Positions 51,780 through 64,000 of a DNA stretch of 64,000 bases are shown here, in pieces. Origin of the DNA: Delphinus delphis (lineage: Eukaryota; Chordata; Mammalia; Artiodactyla; Delphinidae); contig NC_082694.2 of assembly GCF_949987515.2 (NCBI RefSeq), positions 68,632,080-68,696,079 of the forward strand, read 5' to 3'. The translations under genes were made by a program, and so were the position numbers. The notes under the pieces are model-generated. The model was not told the DNA's origin and searched no databases. It saw only the letters and a program-made list of their open reading frames with translations. How positions within the stretch are numbered: the first letter of the stretch is position 1; every line of letters starts with the position of its first letter.

Positions 51780-52235
51780 ACCTGTGACAAAAGGTTAATC
51801 TTCCTAATACATAAAAAGTTTACAAATCAATAAGAAAAAGACAAATACCCCACCAAAAAAATGGACAAATGTCATTAATTCGTAATTTTCACACGCACAC
51901 ACAGACATGCAAACACATGCCAATAAGTGAAGCAAAATAAAAGAGCAAATACCATTTCTGTCTATTGAATTAGCAAGTAATATTACAAAATTTATAATAC
52001 TGATATTATCAAAACTAGAGGAACTAGCATCCTCATATACTACTAGTGGGAGTATAAATTGATAATACATTTCTGAAAACAAGTATGTGTACATTTACAT
52101 ATCCTTACATATAAATACAATAAACCAATATATTAAATACATCAAAAGCCTTAAAATTTACATACTCTTTGGTCTAATAATTGAAATTTTGCTGACACAT
52201 AGGAATATATACATCCATAGAGGCACTTTAACTTT
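51780..52235 (+). mobile_element. Old L1/HAL1-like fragment
   Basis: Text such as 'cacatgccaataagtgaagc' and 'tactagtgggagtataaatt' follows the L1 ORF2 C-terminal order, strongly diverged. Confidence 0.55.
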
Positions 52236-52319
52236 TTATAGCCCCAGGGAAAAGACCTCCAGATAATGAAACTGACAATCACCTAATAAAAAGGCCAGGT
52301 TTTTTACTGCCTGAAAAAC

Positions 52320-53000
52320 AGTTCCTGGACCCAATTCCAATGTACATGTGGAGGCTTTCCCATACCAACAGCAATTCTCACCCTACTGGTTTCTGACAGT
52401 TCAACTCCATTCTGACTCTATCTATCCAGAGATAAAATCAGATTCCACAGCTAAAGGGCTCAGTCCCATAAGACCACCTCCACTTCAGATGCCAGGGACC
52501 CACTGGCTATAAATCAGAGGTTCCCACCACCCCCTCCTCAGGTTCTACTAATTTGCAAGGACAGCTCACAGAACTCAGGAAAACCCATTTACTCACTAGA
52601 TTACTGACTCACTATAAAGGGACATTAAAGGATCGAATCAACAGCCACAACTTCTGGGTTTTTATGGCAGCTGCATTATTACATAGGCATGATTGATTAA
52701 ATCATTGGCCATTAGTGATTGATTCAACCTCTAGCCCCTCTTCCCTCCCCAAAGGTCAAGGGGTGGGACTGAAAGTTCCAACCTTCCAAGCACAGGGTTT
52801 GTTCTCCTGGCAACCAGCTCCCACCCTTGGGTGGGATCCAAAAGTCACCTTCCCTCAAGCATTTGCAGGAACTGAGGACAAGAGACCAAATATTACTTCA
52901 CCGCTCTTGCCATTCAGGAAATTTCAAGGGTTTGGGGAGCTATGAGCCTAGAACTGTGGCTGAAGACCAAATATATATGAGATAAACATAAATCACAACA
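52320..53000 (+). repeat. Probable ancient solo LTR (family uncertain)
   Basis: The interior contains 'ggcatgattgattaaatcat', 'tggccattagtgattgattc' and 'tgggactgaaagttccaacc', text I associate with an old mammalian endogenous-retrovirus LTR. No internal viral genes are present. I am unsure of the family and of the exact ends. Confidence 0.45.
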
Positions 53001-53737
53001 CCACACTGCTTGATCACAACGCAGTGAAGCTCAGTAGTTGACAAGCCCACCTATGCTCAAAGAGCTTCAAATTCACATTTTAGAACTTCAGCCTTTAATA
53101 GACATGGACAGCCAAGAATCATCAGTTTAAGGAAAGCCACCAACATGAAAGACAGCAAAACAGAGATAATGCAAGGTATAGAAGAAATATTTAAACATTT
53201 TTTAAACATTTAGTCAATTATACCTCAACTGAAAAAAAAAAAACTACAGTTAATATCCTACAGAAAAGAAAATACTACATCCATAAAACAACAATATGTG
53301 TTGGGGGTCCCCAAGCTTACAGATCAAGGCCTCCAAAATTCAAAAGGAAGATAATTTGCAACCTACACTTTTGCACCTGCCCAAATTATCAACCAAGTTT
53401 AAAGTAGAATAAAGATATTTTCAGACTTTCAGGTACTCAAAAATGAACCTCCTCTTCTCCTTTTCTTAGGATGCTATTGGAGTACATGCTCCAACAAAGC
53501 TAGAGGGTAAAACAAGAAAGTAAGATATGAGATTCAACACAGGAAAGAGGCAAAGGGAATGATACAGTGATACAATGAGAGCTGCCTGGCAGACCTAGAC
53601 AACAATCAATCCAGATTAAAGCCGTTCCTCCATCAATCTTCTCACCTTCCCATGTCAGCAGATGGCATGACCATCTACCTACCCACTCACTCAAGCTAAA
53701 AAGAAGTCATTCTTGATTCTCTCTCAAAACCCAAATT
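53001..53737. other. Intronic sequence, nothing recognised
   Basis: No exon or nameable repeat is seen. Confidence 0.35.
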
Positions 53738-53948
53738 TGGGCTTCCCTGGTGGCGCAGTGGTTGAGAGTCCACCTGCCAATGCAGGGGACACGGGTTCAT
53801 GCCCCGGTCCGGGAGGATCCCACATGCCGCGGAGCGGCTGGGCCCGTGAGCCATGGCCGCTAAGCCTGCGTGTCCGGAGCCTGTGCTCCGCAAAGGGAGA
53901 GGCCACAACAGTGAGAGGCCCGAGTACCACAAAAAAAAAAAAAAAAAA
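53738..53948 (+). mobile_element. CHR-type SINE, short subfamily
   Basis: Full-length, close to consensus, with an A18 tail. I do not see a convincing target-site duplication. Confidence 0.9.
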
Positions 53949-54035
53949 GGAAAACTTTAAAATTCTTAGAGAAAAATATATTACTTTTGTGTAGGACAGA
54001 ATTTCCTGAAGTGGTCCCTTTCTCTCTCTTACAAA

Positions 54036-54062
54036 TACACACACACACACACACACACGCAC
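54036..54062. repeat. (AC)n microsatellite
   Basis: About twelve AC units. Confidence 0.9.
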
Positions 54063-54270
54063 GGGCACAAATCTAAAAAGGAAAATATTGATGAATCTGA
54101 CTTCATTAAATTAAAACTTCTGGACATCAGTAGCACCAAATTAAGAACATAAGCCACAGACTAAATGCAGATATTTGTAATATATGTAACTGCCGAAAGA
54201 TTAGTATCCAAAATACGTAAATAATATTTTAAGATCAATAAAAATATATATAAACAATCCACTTAAAAGA
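54063..54270 (+). mobile_element. Old L1 ORF2 fragment
   Basis: Text around 'gacttcattaaattaaaact' is L1 ORF2-like and is cut by the SINE at 54277. Confidence 0.6.
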
Positions 54271-54276
54271 CGGGCA

Positions 54277-54622
54277 GGGCTTCCCTGGTGGCACAGTAGT
54301 TAAGAATCCGCCTGCCAATGCAGGAGACACAGGTTCGCTCCGTGGTCCAGGAAGATCCCACATGCCACGAAGCAACTAAGCCCGTGCGCCACAACTACTG
54401 AGCCTGCGCTCTAGAGCCCGCAAGCCACACTACTGAGCCTGCGTGCCACAACTACTGAAGCCCGCGCTCCCAGAGCCTGTGCTCCGCAACAAGAGAAGCC
54501 ACCACAATGAGAAGCCCACGCACCACAACGAAGAGTAGCCCCCCATCGCCACAACTAGAGAAAGCCCGCGTGCAGCAATGAAGACCCACCGCAGCCAAAA
54601 ACAAATAAAAAAAAATTTTTTT
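54277..54622 (+). mobile_element. CHR-type SINE, long subfamily
   Basis: Full-length with repeated 'gccacaactactgagcc' units (one has lost an A) and an A/T-rich tail. Confidence 0.88.
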
Positions 54623-55451
54623 AAGAGTATTAAAAAATTAATTAATTAAACAAGAATCCTGGCCTTAATACTGACAGCCTAGCAACGGAGTTTAGAAACA
54701 CACATAATCTTAGATAAGGTAGAAAGATTTAGTTGCCGTAAGAGAAATAAAGATGAATTGCGATTACAAAAAAAGCAAACAAAACTTACTTTGCATAGAT
54801 TCTTGCCTATCTATTCCTTCTGTGAGTCAGACCTAGAATATAGATACTCTGGTACCTCATCTCTTCAAGGGCAAGTAACTATATACAGTAACAAGACTGG
54901 TTCTTATGACCTCTAAAAATCAGTCTCCTCAGTTTATACTTCCGTGTACACTGTGTCCTACAGGGTATGTGCCAGTTGAGTTAATAGAAATTCCAAATGT
55001 TAATCCCAATTCTCATAACTGAGTGCTGCTGATCTAAAAGAAAGGGAAATGCCAAAAGTGACACACCAAAAGAAAAAAATTCTCTTCTCTAACTCTGTCA
55101 TTGTTTTGCTATAGAAACTTGAGGAATTCACACTTTGGTTGACGGAAGGACCGAGGAAAGAATTGTTAATGAGCTTCGAAAGAACTTTCATGAATCTTTC
55201 AGCCAAGTACTACATAAAAGGCATCAATAATGCTCTAGATTAATAAGGCTTTTCACATCATTTTATGTGTAGCAGCTTTGTTAATGTAGGTAGAGGTATT
55301 TTTATTCTTTTTTTAAATCAAAAGAAAGTAAATTCCATAAATACTACAAGTCATTAAACACTGTTTCAAATATTTTTCACAGAGCGAGTCCAGACACAGC
55401 CAGGTTTAGTGGATTCATTTCAAATTGATCATCAGATCCACTATTTGCATT
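54623..55451. other. Intronic sequence, nothing recognised
   Basis: No exon or nameable repeat is seen. Confidence 0.35.
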
Positions 55452-55465
55452 TAAACACTCAACTA

Positions 55466-55655
55466 GGGCTTCCCTGGTGGCGCAGGGGTTGAGAATCCGC
55501 CTGCCGATGCAGGGGACACGGGTTCGTGCCCCGGTCCGAGAGGGTCCCACATGCCGCGGAGCGGCTGGGCCCGTGGGCCATGGCCACTGAGACTGCGCGT
55601 CCAGAGCCTGCGCCGCTCCACAAGGGGAGAGGCCGCAACAGTGAGAGGCCCGCGT

Positions 55656-55701
<46 letters not shown>
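55466..55701 (+). mobile_element. CHR-type SINE, short subfamily, 41-base pure A tail
   Basis: Full-length. A perfect 14-base duplication, 'taaacactcaacta', lies at 55452-55465 and 55702-55715. The A tail (55661-55701) is uninterrupted, the longest in the window, which points to a recent insertion. Confidence 0.95.
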
Positions 55702-55703
<2 letters not shown>

Positions 55704-55715
55704 AACACTCAACTA

Positions 55716-56009
55716 AACATTCAGGATTTGGGAAGCACCAAAAAGGGAGTCTACAAAAAAGTAAAGTGACCTTATGTTGATGAATCCAACTGTTCTTTCA
55801 GAATACCAATAAAGGAGTAGGAAGTTCAGGTTTACATGTTTATATCATCTTACATAAACCAGTCCCCAGTCCTCTGGGCATCAGTCCCCTCTCATGTCTT
55901 CAATACCTCTGAAAAGAATGCTTGTGACAAACTAAAGAAAAAAGACCTTTTTGCATGTCCTAGCCATTCAAGCCAGTAAACATCCCTGGTGCACAGATGT
56001 GTTTTTTTT
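55716..56009. other. Intronic sequence, nothing recognised
   Basis: A short unassigned stretch between two repeats. Confidence 0.3.
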
Positions 56010-56165
56010 TTAATGACAACTTTAATGAGATATAATTCACAAACTATAAAATTCACCCTTATAGGTGCATAAATCCGTCATTTTTTGGTATATTTACAGA
56101 GTTGTGTAACCATCACCACTAACTAATTTTAGAACATTTTCATTACCCCAAAAGGAAACCCCAGG
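56010..56165 (-). mobile_element. Old L1 3' end fragment
   Basis: Reads 'actttaatgagatataattc', then 'tgtgtaaccatcaccactaa', the familiar 3' end of older mammalian L1 in reverse orientation. Confidence 0.75.
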
Positions 56166-57254
56166 CCTGCTGATTAATTAAATTGAAGGTAATAACAGAC
56201 CTTTTAAAAAACAGCCTACCATTCCAATAAAATGTCCAACTAACTTAGTCTTCTCTAACTTACTACCTTATATCAAGGTCTTCAGCTTAGTCTGAAAATA
56301 GCAAGATCTGCAGAAGGCAAAAACAAAAGAGCTTAAAAAACAAAAGCTAAAAGAATCAAGAATGTAATGTTTCTAGTAAGAAAATGCTCAAAAAATGATG
56401 GGGATATGCTCAAAAGCCAATTTGACAGGGCTCTCAGTGACAAAGACTAGAACTACTGAGCCAAAAAAATAAATGAATATAGTATTTGGATTATAACCAA
56501 CAGAATAAAATAAATACCTAAAATTTCATACTGACATAAATAAATAACAGAATAAATAAATAATTGGGGGGTGGGAAGGAATAGTGCTTCTTTACAGAAT
56601 TCAAATTACTAAATGTGGGAGGAATAGGGACATTAAAAATCACCCTTATACAAGAACCACAGTAACAATTATTGCAGGCAAGAACAATTAATGGATGCTG
56701 AAATTAATGGACAAAAGTATGATGAGAAACAGAACATCTGCACAGTCTCAAAATGTCACTCCACACTTACGAATTACAAAGGGAAAGTCAGTTAACTTTA
56801 CAGTAGAGAAACCTGGTACACACAATCTTAACCAAGTGGTCAAAGTTAATATACCAATAACTAGACTTATGAACATCATGTACTCCCTGATTTGATGCAC
56901 TGAAAATGGTTCAACATCTCTTCTGTAGTATTCTTGGGTGGAAAAATAATGTGTTTCTCACTCTAATAAAGGGAAGACATTAGGCAAACCTGTACTGAGC
57001 AACATTTTACAAAGTAACTAACCAGTGCTACCTTTAAAAGCTTCAAAATCATGAAAGACAAAGAAAGACAGGAACTGTCACAGGTAAATGCAATTTGTAT
57101 CCTGGATTGGATCCTGGACCAAAAAAGGACATTAATGGGAAAACTGGCAAAATTCAAATAAGGCTTACAGAGTAATTATCATCATGTAATGATGATAATT
57201 TTCTGTAGCATTTTTGTAACTTTTCTTTAAGTAAATGTATTTCAAAATAAAAAG
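56166..57254. other. Intronic sequence, nothing recognised
   Basis: About 1.1 kb, AT-rich, without an exon I can support. Confidence 0.35.
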
Positions 57255-57261
57255 TTGGGTT

Positions 57262-57460
57262 TGTTTTTTTTTTAATTGGGGTATAGTTGTTTTACAATGT
57301 TGTGTTAGTTTCTACTGGACAGAGAAGTGGAGTTCCCCGTGCTATACAGCAGGTTCTTAGTAGTTATCTATTTTATACATATTAGTATATATATGTCAAT
57401 CCCAATCTCCCAGTTCATCCCACTCCCCACCCCCCGCTTTCCCCCCCTTGGAAAAAGTTG
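57262..57460 (-). mobile_element. L1 3' UTR fragment
   Basis: Starts with a T run and 'attggggtatagttgtttta', then 'cgtgctatacagcaggttct', ending in a C-rich patch. Confidence 0.8.
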
Positions 57461-57919
57461 GGATTTTAATGCAACATTTCTGGCCTGAGATATTACTGTT
57501 TCAACTCAGTTGTGAAAAATGACTCATTGTTGGCTAGCTATTATAAATTTCCTATTAGGAGAGGCTATCAAATAATGTCAGATTCACAATCTTAAATCCC
57601 AGCTCTTACAGTGCATACTGAATTGCAGAAGACACAGCAAGAAAACAAGTCAATGATGAAAAACACACTTGCTAAAAACCACACGGCACGCTGTTAACAA
57701 AGAGATATGCCTTTAAAATAAAAAAGAACATTCTGATCATAAAGCGATGGCCCACAGCACAGCTAAAACAACTTGAAACATAAAATGTCAAGAACTGGAC
57801 AAAACCAGTCAACACGTGATAAGGTCATGACTTGATGAATTTCTGTGGTGTTCAATTTTTACAAGCCTGGTGAGAAAGGTTTGCTATTAGCTAAAGCTTG
57901 GATTGGTTCTGGTACATAC
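57461..57919. other. BABAM2 intron next to exon 2
   Basis: Single-copy-looking sequence flanking the exon, on the donor side of exon 2. Nothing else is recognised. Confidence 0.4.
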
Positions 57920-58071
57920 CCTGATTTCAAGTCAGTTATCCTCAAACAGTTTGTAGCATCCAGTCCCACTTTCCCATTGCGGACCACGCTAGATATGAAT
58001 GGGGAGAGCATTGGAGAAATTCGGTTCAAGGCCACTTCCGGAGACATTTTAACTTGACTTGCAGATCACCA
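57920..58071 (-). CDS. BABAM2: BABAM2 first coding exon (start codon and N-terminus)
   Basis: On the minus strand the acceptor CTCCTTTCAG is followed by 24 bases of 5' UTR. The ATG is at 58045-58047, then 42 codons plus two bases. The protein reads [20 protein letters not shown], then [20 protein letters not shown] and KS, the conserved BABAM2 N-terminus. The donor is GG|GTATGT. The open Gly codon (GG) is completed by the first base of the exon at 20070-20146, giving LKSG-CTSL as in other mammals. This start is the known family start. The segment opens the N-terminal UEV-like domain of the scaffold, which in BRISC and BRCA1-A joins BRCC36, Abraxas-type subunits and MERIT40. The exon's open frame continues past the donor for 20 more codons; that is intron read-through. 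Confidence 0.97.
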
Positions 58072-58637
58072 CTGAAAGGAGAAGGAAAGAATGATGATCA
58101 GAATATCCAAAGGAACGAGATATAACAAGCTTCCTGGAAACTAGCACAGCACACAGAAGTATCTCTTGCATGATACCTTATTTCCTGTCTTAGAGCAGCC
58201 TCTTCAAATGACCCCCTGGAAGAACCTATCTCCCTACTGCTCACCTATTCGGGACGCAGACTTTTCAGGAGCAGCAGCAACCCCTGAAATCCAATTTCCT
58301 CCCCCTTTCCAAAGCCAATTTCTACGTTGCCTCACTGTACTTAAAAGCTGTCCCACTCTATCTTACAATTGGCAGGTCCTACTTTAGTTGAAGCCTCAAG
58401 TCTTCACTGACAATCCTCTTCCGCATCACACAAAACGCACACACCACTAGGTTAGGAATCCCTCCCTCTGTGTCCCCACAAAGAGTAAGAACGTGATTGA
58501 TAAAACTACGTAAAATTCTAGAAGCAGCATATGCTACTTGCAATTGTTACTTACTGGAAATTATTTACTTCTGCTATACCTCCCTTAATTACTTCCCCTC
58601 CACAGTGTATTATAATTACCTGCTTAGTGATCTCTCC
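58072..58637. other. BABAM2 intron upstream of exon 2
   Basis: Apart from the pyrimidine-rich acceptor tract next to exon 2 (58072-58095), nothing is recognised. Confidence 0.4.
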
Positions 58638-58653
58638 CCTGCAGAACTGTCTT

Positions 58654-58945
58654 TTTTTTTTTAAATAAATTTATTTATTTATTTAGGCTGCGTTGGGTCT
58701 TGGTTGCTGCGTACAGGCTTTCTCTAGTGGCGGGGAGAGGGGGCTACCCTTTGTTGCGGTGCATGGGATTCTCATTGCAGTGGCTTCGCTTATTGCGGAG
58801 CATGGGCTCTAGAGTGCAGGCTCTGTAGTTGTGGTGCACGGGCTTAGTTGCTCCGCAGCATGTGGGATCTTCCTGGACCAGGGCTTGAACCCATGTCCCC
58901 TGCATTGGCAGGAGGATTCTTAACCACTGCGCCATTAGGGAATTC
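58654..58945 (-). mobile_element. CHR-type SINE, long subfamily
   Basis: Reverse-oriented with a TTTATTTATTTATTT tail image. The diverged duplication 'cctgca(g/a)aact(g/a)tctt' lies at 58638-58653 and 58947-58962. Confidence 0.9.
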
Positions 58946-58962
58946 ACCTGCAAAACTATCTT

Positions 58963-59824
58963 GAATCCCTAGTGTTTAACAAAAGTACCTGGCACACATT
59001 AGCACCCAATAAACATCTTTTAATAACTATGTGAATAAGGAGACAAAAGCTAGAGAAATGTTTAGGTATGAAGAGAAGACATTATGCCCTCAAAAAATCT
59101 GGTAGAAGATAGCATATCTGAGATGTGGCAAAAATCTACTTAACAATTAAATCATGAAAGCACACACCTATCCAGATATTAAGCAACACAAACTAACATG
59201 GATCTAAAAGTTTTTGACTTTAAGGCACTAAGAAGTTCTTAGACTTGAAAATACAAAAGTAAAAGCAATAAATCATCTCTAAATTACTTGGAAACCCACG
59301 GGGCTGGAGGAGGGAGTACCTGAATTCCTCTTAATAGATTTCTAAATGAAAGCCTCCACTTTCAGAGGTGAATAAGTCAATTTAAATGATCATTTTCTTC
59401 CTCGATCTGAAAGGATAATCCCACATCAAAAGCAAATTAATTTCCTGCAAGTTACAATTACAGGTAAATGATGTTCTCGTTCTAGTTTTCATATATTATG
59501 CCATATGAGGCTTTACAGCTCCCTGCTAAACGTTGAAAACTAGTACCTGTTTTAATCACTTCAGAGTGGTAATAAAGGGCAGAACTGCAGTGATCTTTCA
59601 AAAAATAACACTGTGACCCTACATAGTGATGACACCCAGAAGTACCTCTGAAGCAGAAAAAGCTTTATACTTTAGTACTCAAATCATCCTTTCTGCAAAT
59701 ATAAAACGACCTCCTCTTCCGACCACTTAACAGATGATCTTCCTCCACCATTCCAATATTTCATCACAAAATAAGAATAAACATCTAATGCACTGTATTC
59801 AGTCATTAAAATCATGTACATTTT
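58963..59824. other. Intronic sequence, nothing recognised
   Basis: No exon or nameable repeat is seen. Confidence 0.35.
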
Positions 59825-60440
59825 CATAACACTTTATCACTTATAAAGAGCTTCCATATACATTAGTGCAGTGGACCTTCACAACTCTGGACGGTAAGGC
59901 ATATATTAGAATTCCCATTTTACAGATGATATGGATAACTTTTATAATTTGTCTTTTAATAGTATACTAGACCATATTATCACTTTGAAGTCTATTTTTT
60001 TCCTATTCTGCAACATTTCCACTTTTATTTCTACCCACTGATGTCACAGTTCTTGAAAGGATGCTTATCTAGATCATATGCAAAACAGAAATACTCATCT
60101 TGGAAAAAGCAAAAGGACCTTACTTACATTACAAAATTATTCTTCCATGTATTTCCCCACAATACCTATTATTATTTGACCTCTCATTTCTATGAAAAAG
60201 GGAAACAGAACCAACACATTCTGAAAATCTACTGAGTATCAAGCACTATATTATACATCTCTATCTGTAATTTCATTTACTTCCCAATAACTACCTTGTT
60301 CTCTGATTAGTATTATTGTTCCCATTTCACAGATAAGAAAACTAACGCTCGGCAAGACTAAGTAACTTGTTCAAAGTCACAAACCTAGCAAGCAGAGGAT
60401 CGGAATTCAAATTCAGATCTCTCTCAAAGTCCACTATACT
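59825..60440 (+). repeat. Two MIR remnants
   Basis: 59825-59950 ('attcccattttacagatgat') and 60205-60440 ('tcccatttcacagataagaa', then 'ggaattcaaattcagatctc') both follow the MIR layout. Confidence 0.65.
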
Positions 60441-61200
60441 CATCTTCTTCTCAAATAAACATAACTTCAATCACCAAAGAGAAAAGCATCAAAGTGAATT
60501 TATGTTTCTTTTAACACATACATCTAGTAAAATGAACAAAAAGTCATGAATTTAAACTAATGGTTGCTTGACAACTAGAAAAAATTAGACTACTCTTGGC
60601 CTACTGCTGAAGCTGGCCTGAGTGATTCACTAGGCAAATGCTAAAGGGAACAAACCTGCTCCAGAAACCAAACTATACTTCAGGTGACAACACCCCATCC
60701 AATTCAGCAACTCTCATGACCTTAGAATGACACCTGAAGGAATGAATTTGTCTTTGTTTCCAGAACAGCCATAATACTATCTTTTGACAGTGCAAGATTT
60801 CATGCAGCATTAAAATGTTTCAACCGTAGCTGTTGTGACTTCTCTGAGGAAAAAAAAAAAAAAACCTGACTCCAAAATCAGAGGTCACCGAACAGCCAAA
60901 AATGATGGCTGTTTGGCATTTGAGCCAGGGACACGGATGAGAGATCACCCCCCAGTAGTAGCTTTTACACATCAAAGCACAATAATAGATCCCAGATAGT
61001 CAAAATTTTACGGTGGCCAGCCTCCCTTGAATGCCAGTTGTGCATTTTCTACTTCCTGATTTTGACGTATAACATACACAAGGAAAATGCAAAAATACAA
61101 TTTTTACAGGGGTCTGCTGCCTCAAGATAGGGTCACATGAGGTCCTCTGATGGGTAGTCTGGGGAATACAAAGACGTCTAAAGCATCGCCTAGTTTCTTG
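60441..61200. other. BABAM2 5' region, no feature recognised
   Basis: Contains an A run at 60850-60863. I see no exon I can defend. Confidence 0.35.
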
Positions 61201-61240
61201 CAATTAAGATGGGATGACAAACACGGAAACATGTGCCCAG

Positions 61241-61300
61241 CTTACGTCATGGAACGGAAAGGGGTGGCGTCCTGCTGCGTCACGTCGACGTCATACAGCG
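61241..61300. promoter_or_regulatory. Cluster of CRE/ATF-like sites
   Basis: 'TTACGTCA' at 61242-61249 and a near-palindrome 'cgtcacgtcgacgtca' ending at 61293 contain CREB/ATF half-sites in both orientations, about 45 bases apart. They sit at the BABAM2-side shoulder of the CpG island. Function is inferred from motif only. Confidence 0.4.
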
Positions 61301-61810
61301 CACGAGGGAAGTTACACTGGGGAAGCAATTTCTCCAAGGGGCAACATTCAAGAAAAACAAGTCGGCTCGAACCCAAAGAATGACCACCCCGCTCTAAAAG
61401 GGAACAACTAAAAGGGGACGCTCTTCCTTCCCCCAAATTGTATGATTCCCTCATCAGGCGGGAAGGAGGGAGTCTGAGCTTATTCAGGGACCAGGGGGCG
61501 GGCTAAGTGTGGAGAGAGCAGCCTCTGGCCTTGGGGGCTCGTTCTTGAGGGGACCAGCGTCATGGGGATGAGCAGGGCATCTTTGGAACAGGGGCCTTCT
61601 CTATAGGAAGAGAAGGCGAGCCCTGGGCATATTTAAACCACGGTCCTCAGCGCCACCTGTGCGACTCGGGATCCAACCTCCCCGCACCAGCCCCAGTCCA
61701 GGTACCTGGAACTTAGTCCGATCGGTAACCGGCGACTACGTGGGGGTACAGGTTACCCGAGCGCGCCCCCGACCGACGCACCAACCTGCGCGCGCACCGC
61801 GGGCCAGATG

Positions 61811-61886
61811 CGTGCGCGTCCCCGGACGTCCCGCCCCGCCCCGTCCCCTCTGCGGCCCAGGAGCCGGGCGGCGTGCGCGTCCCCGG
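61811..61886. repeat. 15-base direct repeat inside the CpG island
   Basis: 'cgtgcgcgtccccgg' occurs at 61811-61825 and 61872-61886, 61 bases apart, on either side of the GC boxes. It may be a duplicated binding site or a chance GC-rich match. Confidence 0.7.
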
Positions 61887-61931
61887 CCGCACCAGGCCGG
61901 GCGCTCGGAAGGGCGTCCCTGTAGTGCCTGA

Positions 61932-63535
<1,604 letters not shown>

Positions 63536-63536
63536 G

Positions 63537-63657
63537 GGGAATTCCCTGGCGGTCCGGTGTTTAGGACTCTGCCCTTCCACTGATGTGGGCCCAGGTTCAG
63601 TCCTTGATCAGGGAACTAAGATCCCACAGGTGTGCAAGTGTGGCAAAAAAAAAACAA
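63537..63657 (+). mobile_element. CHR-like SINE, short older form
   Basis: Head 'ggggaattccctggcggtcc', 'tccttgatcagggaactaag', and a short A tail with one C. The duplication 'ccaagagcct' lies at 63525-63534 and 63662-63671. Confidence 0.85.
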
Positions 63658-63799
63658 AACACCAAGAGCCTTTTTTTTTCCCGCAAATATTTGAGCTACA
63701 TTGTGCCAAGATAGATGTGCTTCCTTTAGTGACAGAACATAAAGTCCAATCTAGTTCTGGACATTTGGTGAAGAGGCCTACACATCCTTCTCTAGAGCT

Positions 63800-63975
63800 A
63801 GAGTCAGCAAACCTTTCTTCAAAGAGCCAGATAGTAATTATTTTAGGCTTTCTGGGCCACATTTGGTCTCGGTCACATATTCTTTTTTATTTTATTTTTT
63901 TAACAGGTACAGAATGTGAAAACTATGCCTTACAAAATCAGCCTGCAGGCCATAGTTTGCTGACTGCTGTCTAGA
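63800..63975 (+). mobile_element. MER-type hAT DNA transposon remnant
   Basis: Inverted ends 'agagtcagcaaacctttc' and 'catagtttgctgactgct', with 'agccagatagtaattatttt' next to the left end. It is non-coding and lies in RBKS intron 1. Confidence 0.75.
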
Positions 63976-64000
63976 GCATCACTGTCTGACAGCTCACTAT

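Noticed and set aside
61242..61454. 70-codon minus-strand open frame near the CpG island as a BABAM2 upstream coding exon
   Set aside because: BABAM2 translation starts in the exon at 57920-58071, which has its own 5' UTR and acceptor; this frame has no known motif.

Overview
The window is nuclear DNA from a mammal, almost certainly a cetacean. It has spliced vertebrate exons with GT/AG borders, very long introns, a single CpG island, and a dense load of tRNA-derived CHR-type SINEs (about two dozen, on both strands). Many of these have long A tails and clear target-site duplications. The abundant short subfamily with the 'gcggctgggcccgtgagcc' block is typical of whales and dolphins. Cetartiodactyl L1 3' ends, L2, MIR, Tigger and hAT/MER copies make up most of the remaining recognisable sequence. 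There is no bacterial, phage or CRISPR content.

Only three coding exons can be assigned with confidence, all at a head-to-head gene pair. On the minus strand, BABAM2 (BRE; the BRISC/BRCA1-A complex scaffold) has its first coding exon at 57920-58071 and its next at 20070-20146, separated by a 37.8-kb intron. The codon phase is continuous across the junction. The rest of the gene lies beyond the left edge; I did not find the following exon in 1-20069. On the plus strand, RBKS (ribokinase) has its first coding exon at 62208-62302 and runs off the right edge. A CpG island at about 61.64-62.33 kb lies between the two genes and is presumably their shared bidirectional promoter.

Region by region: 1-20 kb is BABAM2 intron 3 with an old L1 (6.3-9.8 kb), several SINEs, an L1 3' end (18.8-19.9 kb), and an unexplained minus-strand exon-like block at 12.65-12.96 kb. 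20-58 kb is BABAM2 intron 2, holding L1, L2, MIR and SINE copies, a MER1-type hAT copy, a Tigger copy, a composite SINE/L1 insertion (24.7-25.96 kb), a hairpin-forming SINE pair (32.1-32.65 kb), and a TOMM6 processed pseudogene inserted in a MIR (48.9-49.5 kb). 58-61.6 kb is BABAM2 intron 1 or 5' flank. 61.6-62.3 kb is the promoter and RBKS exon 1. 62.3-64 kb is RBKS intron 1.

The best leads for something undescribed are the in-frame candidate alternative last exon of BABAM2 (12.65-12.96 kb) and an 83-codon open in-frame extension upstream of the RBKS start. Nothing suggests a new defence or mobile system. Most long open frames here are read-through of SINE and L1 sequence.
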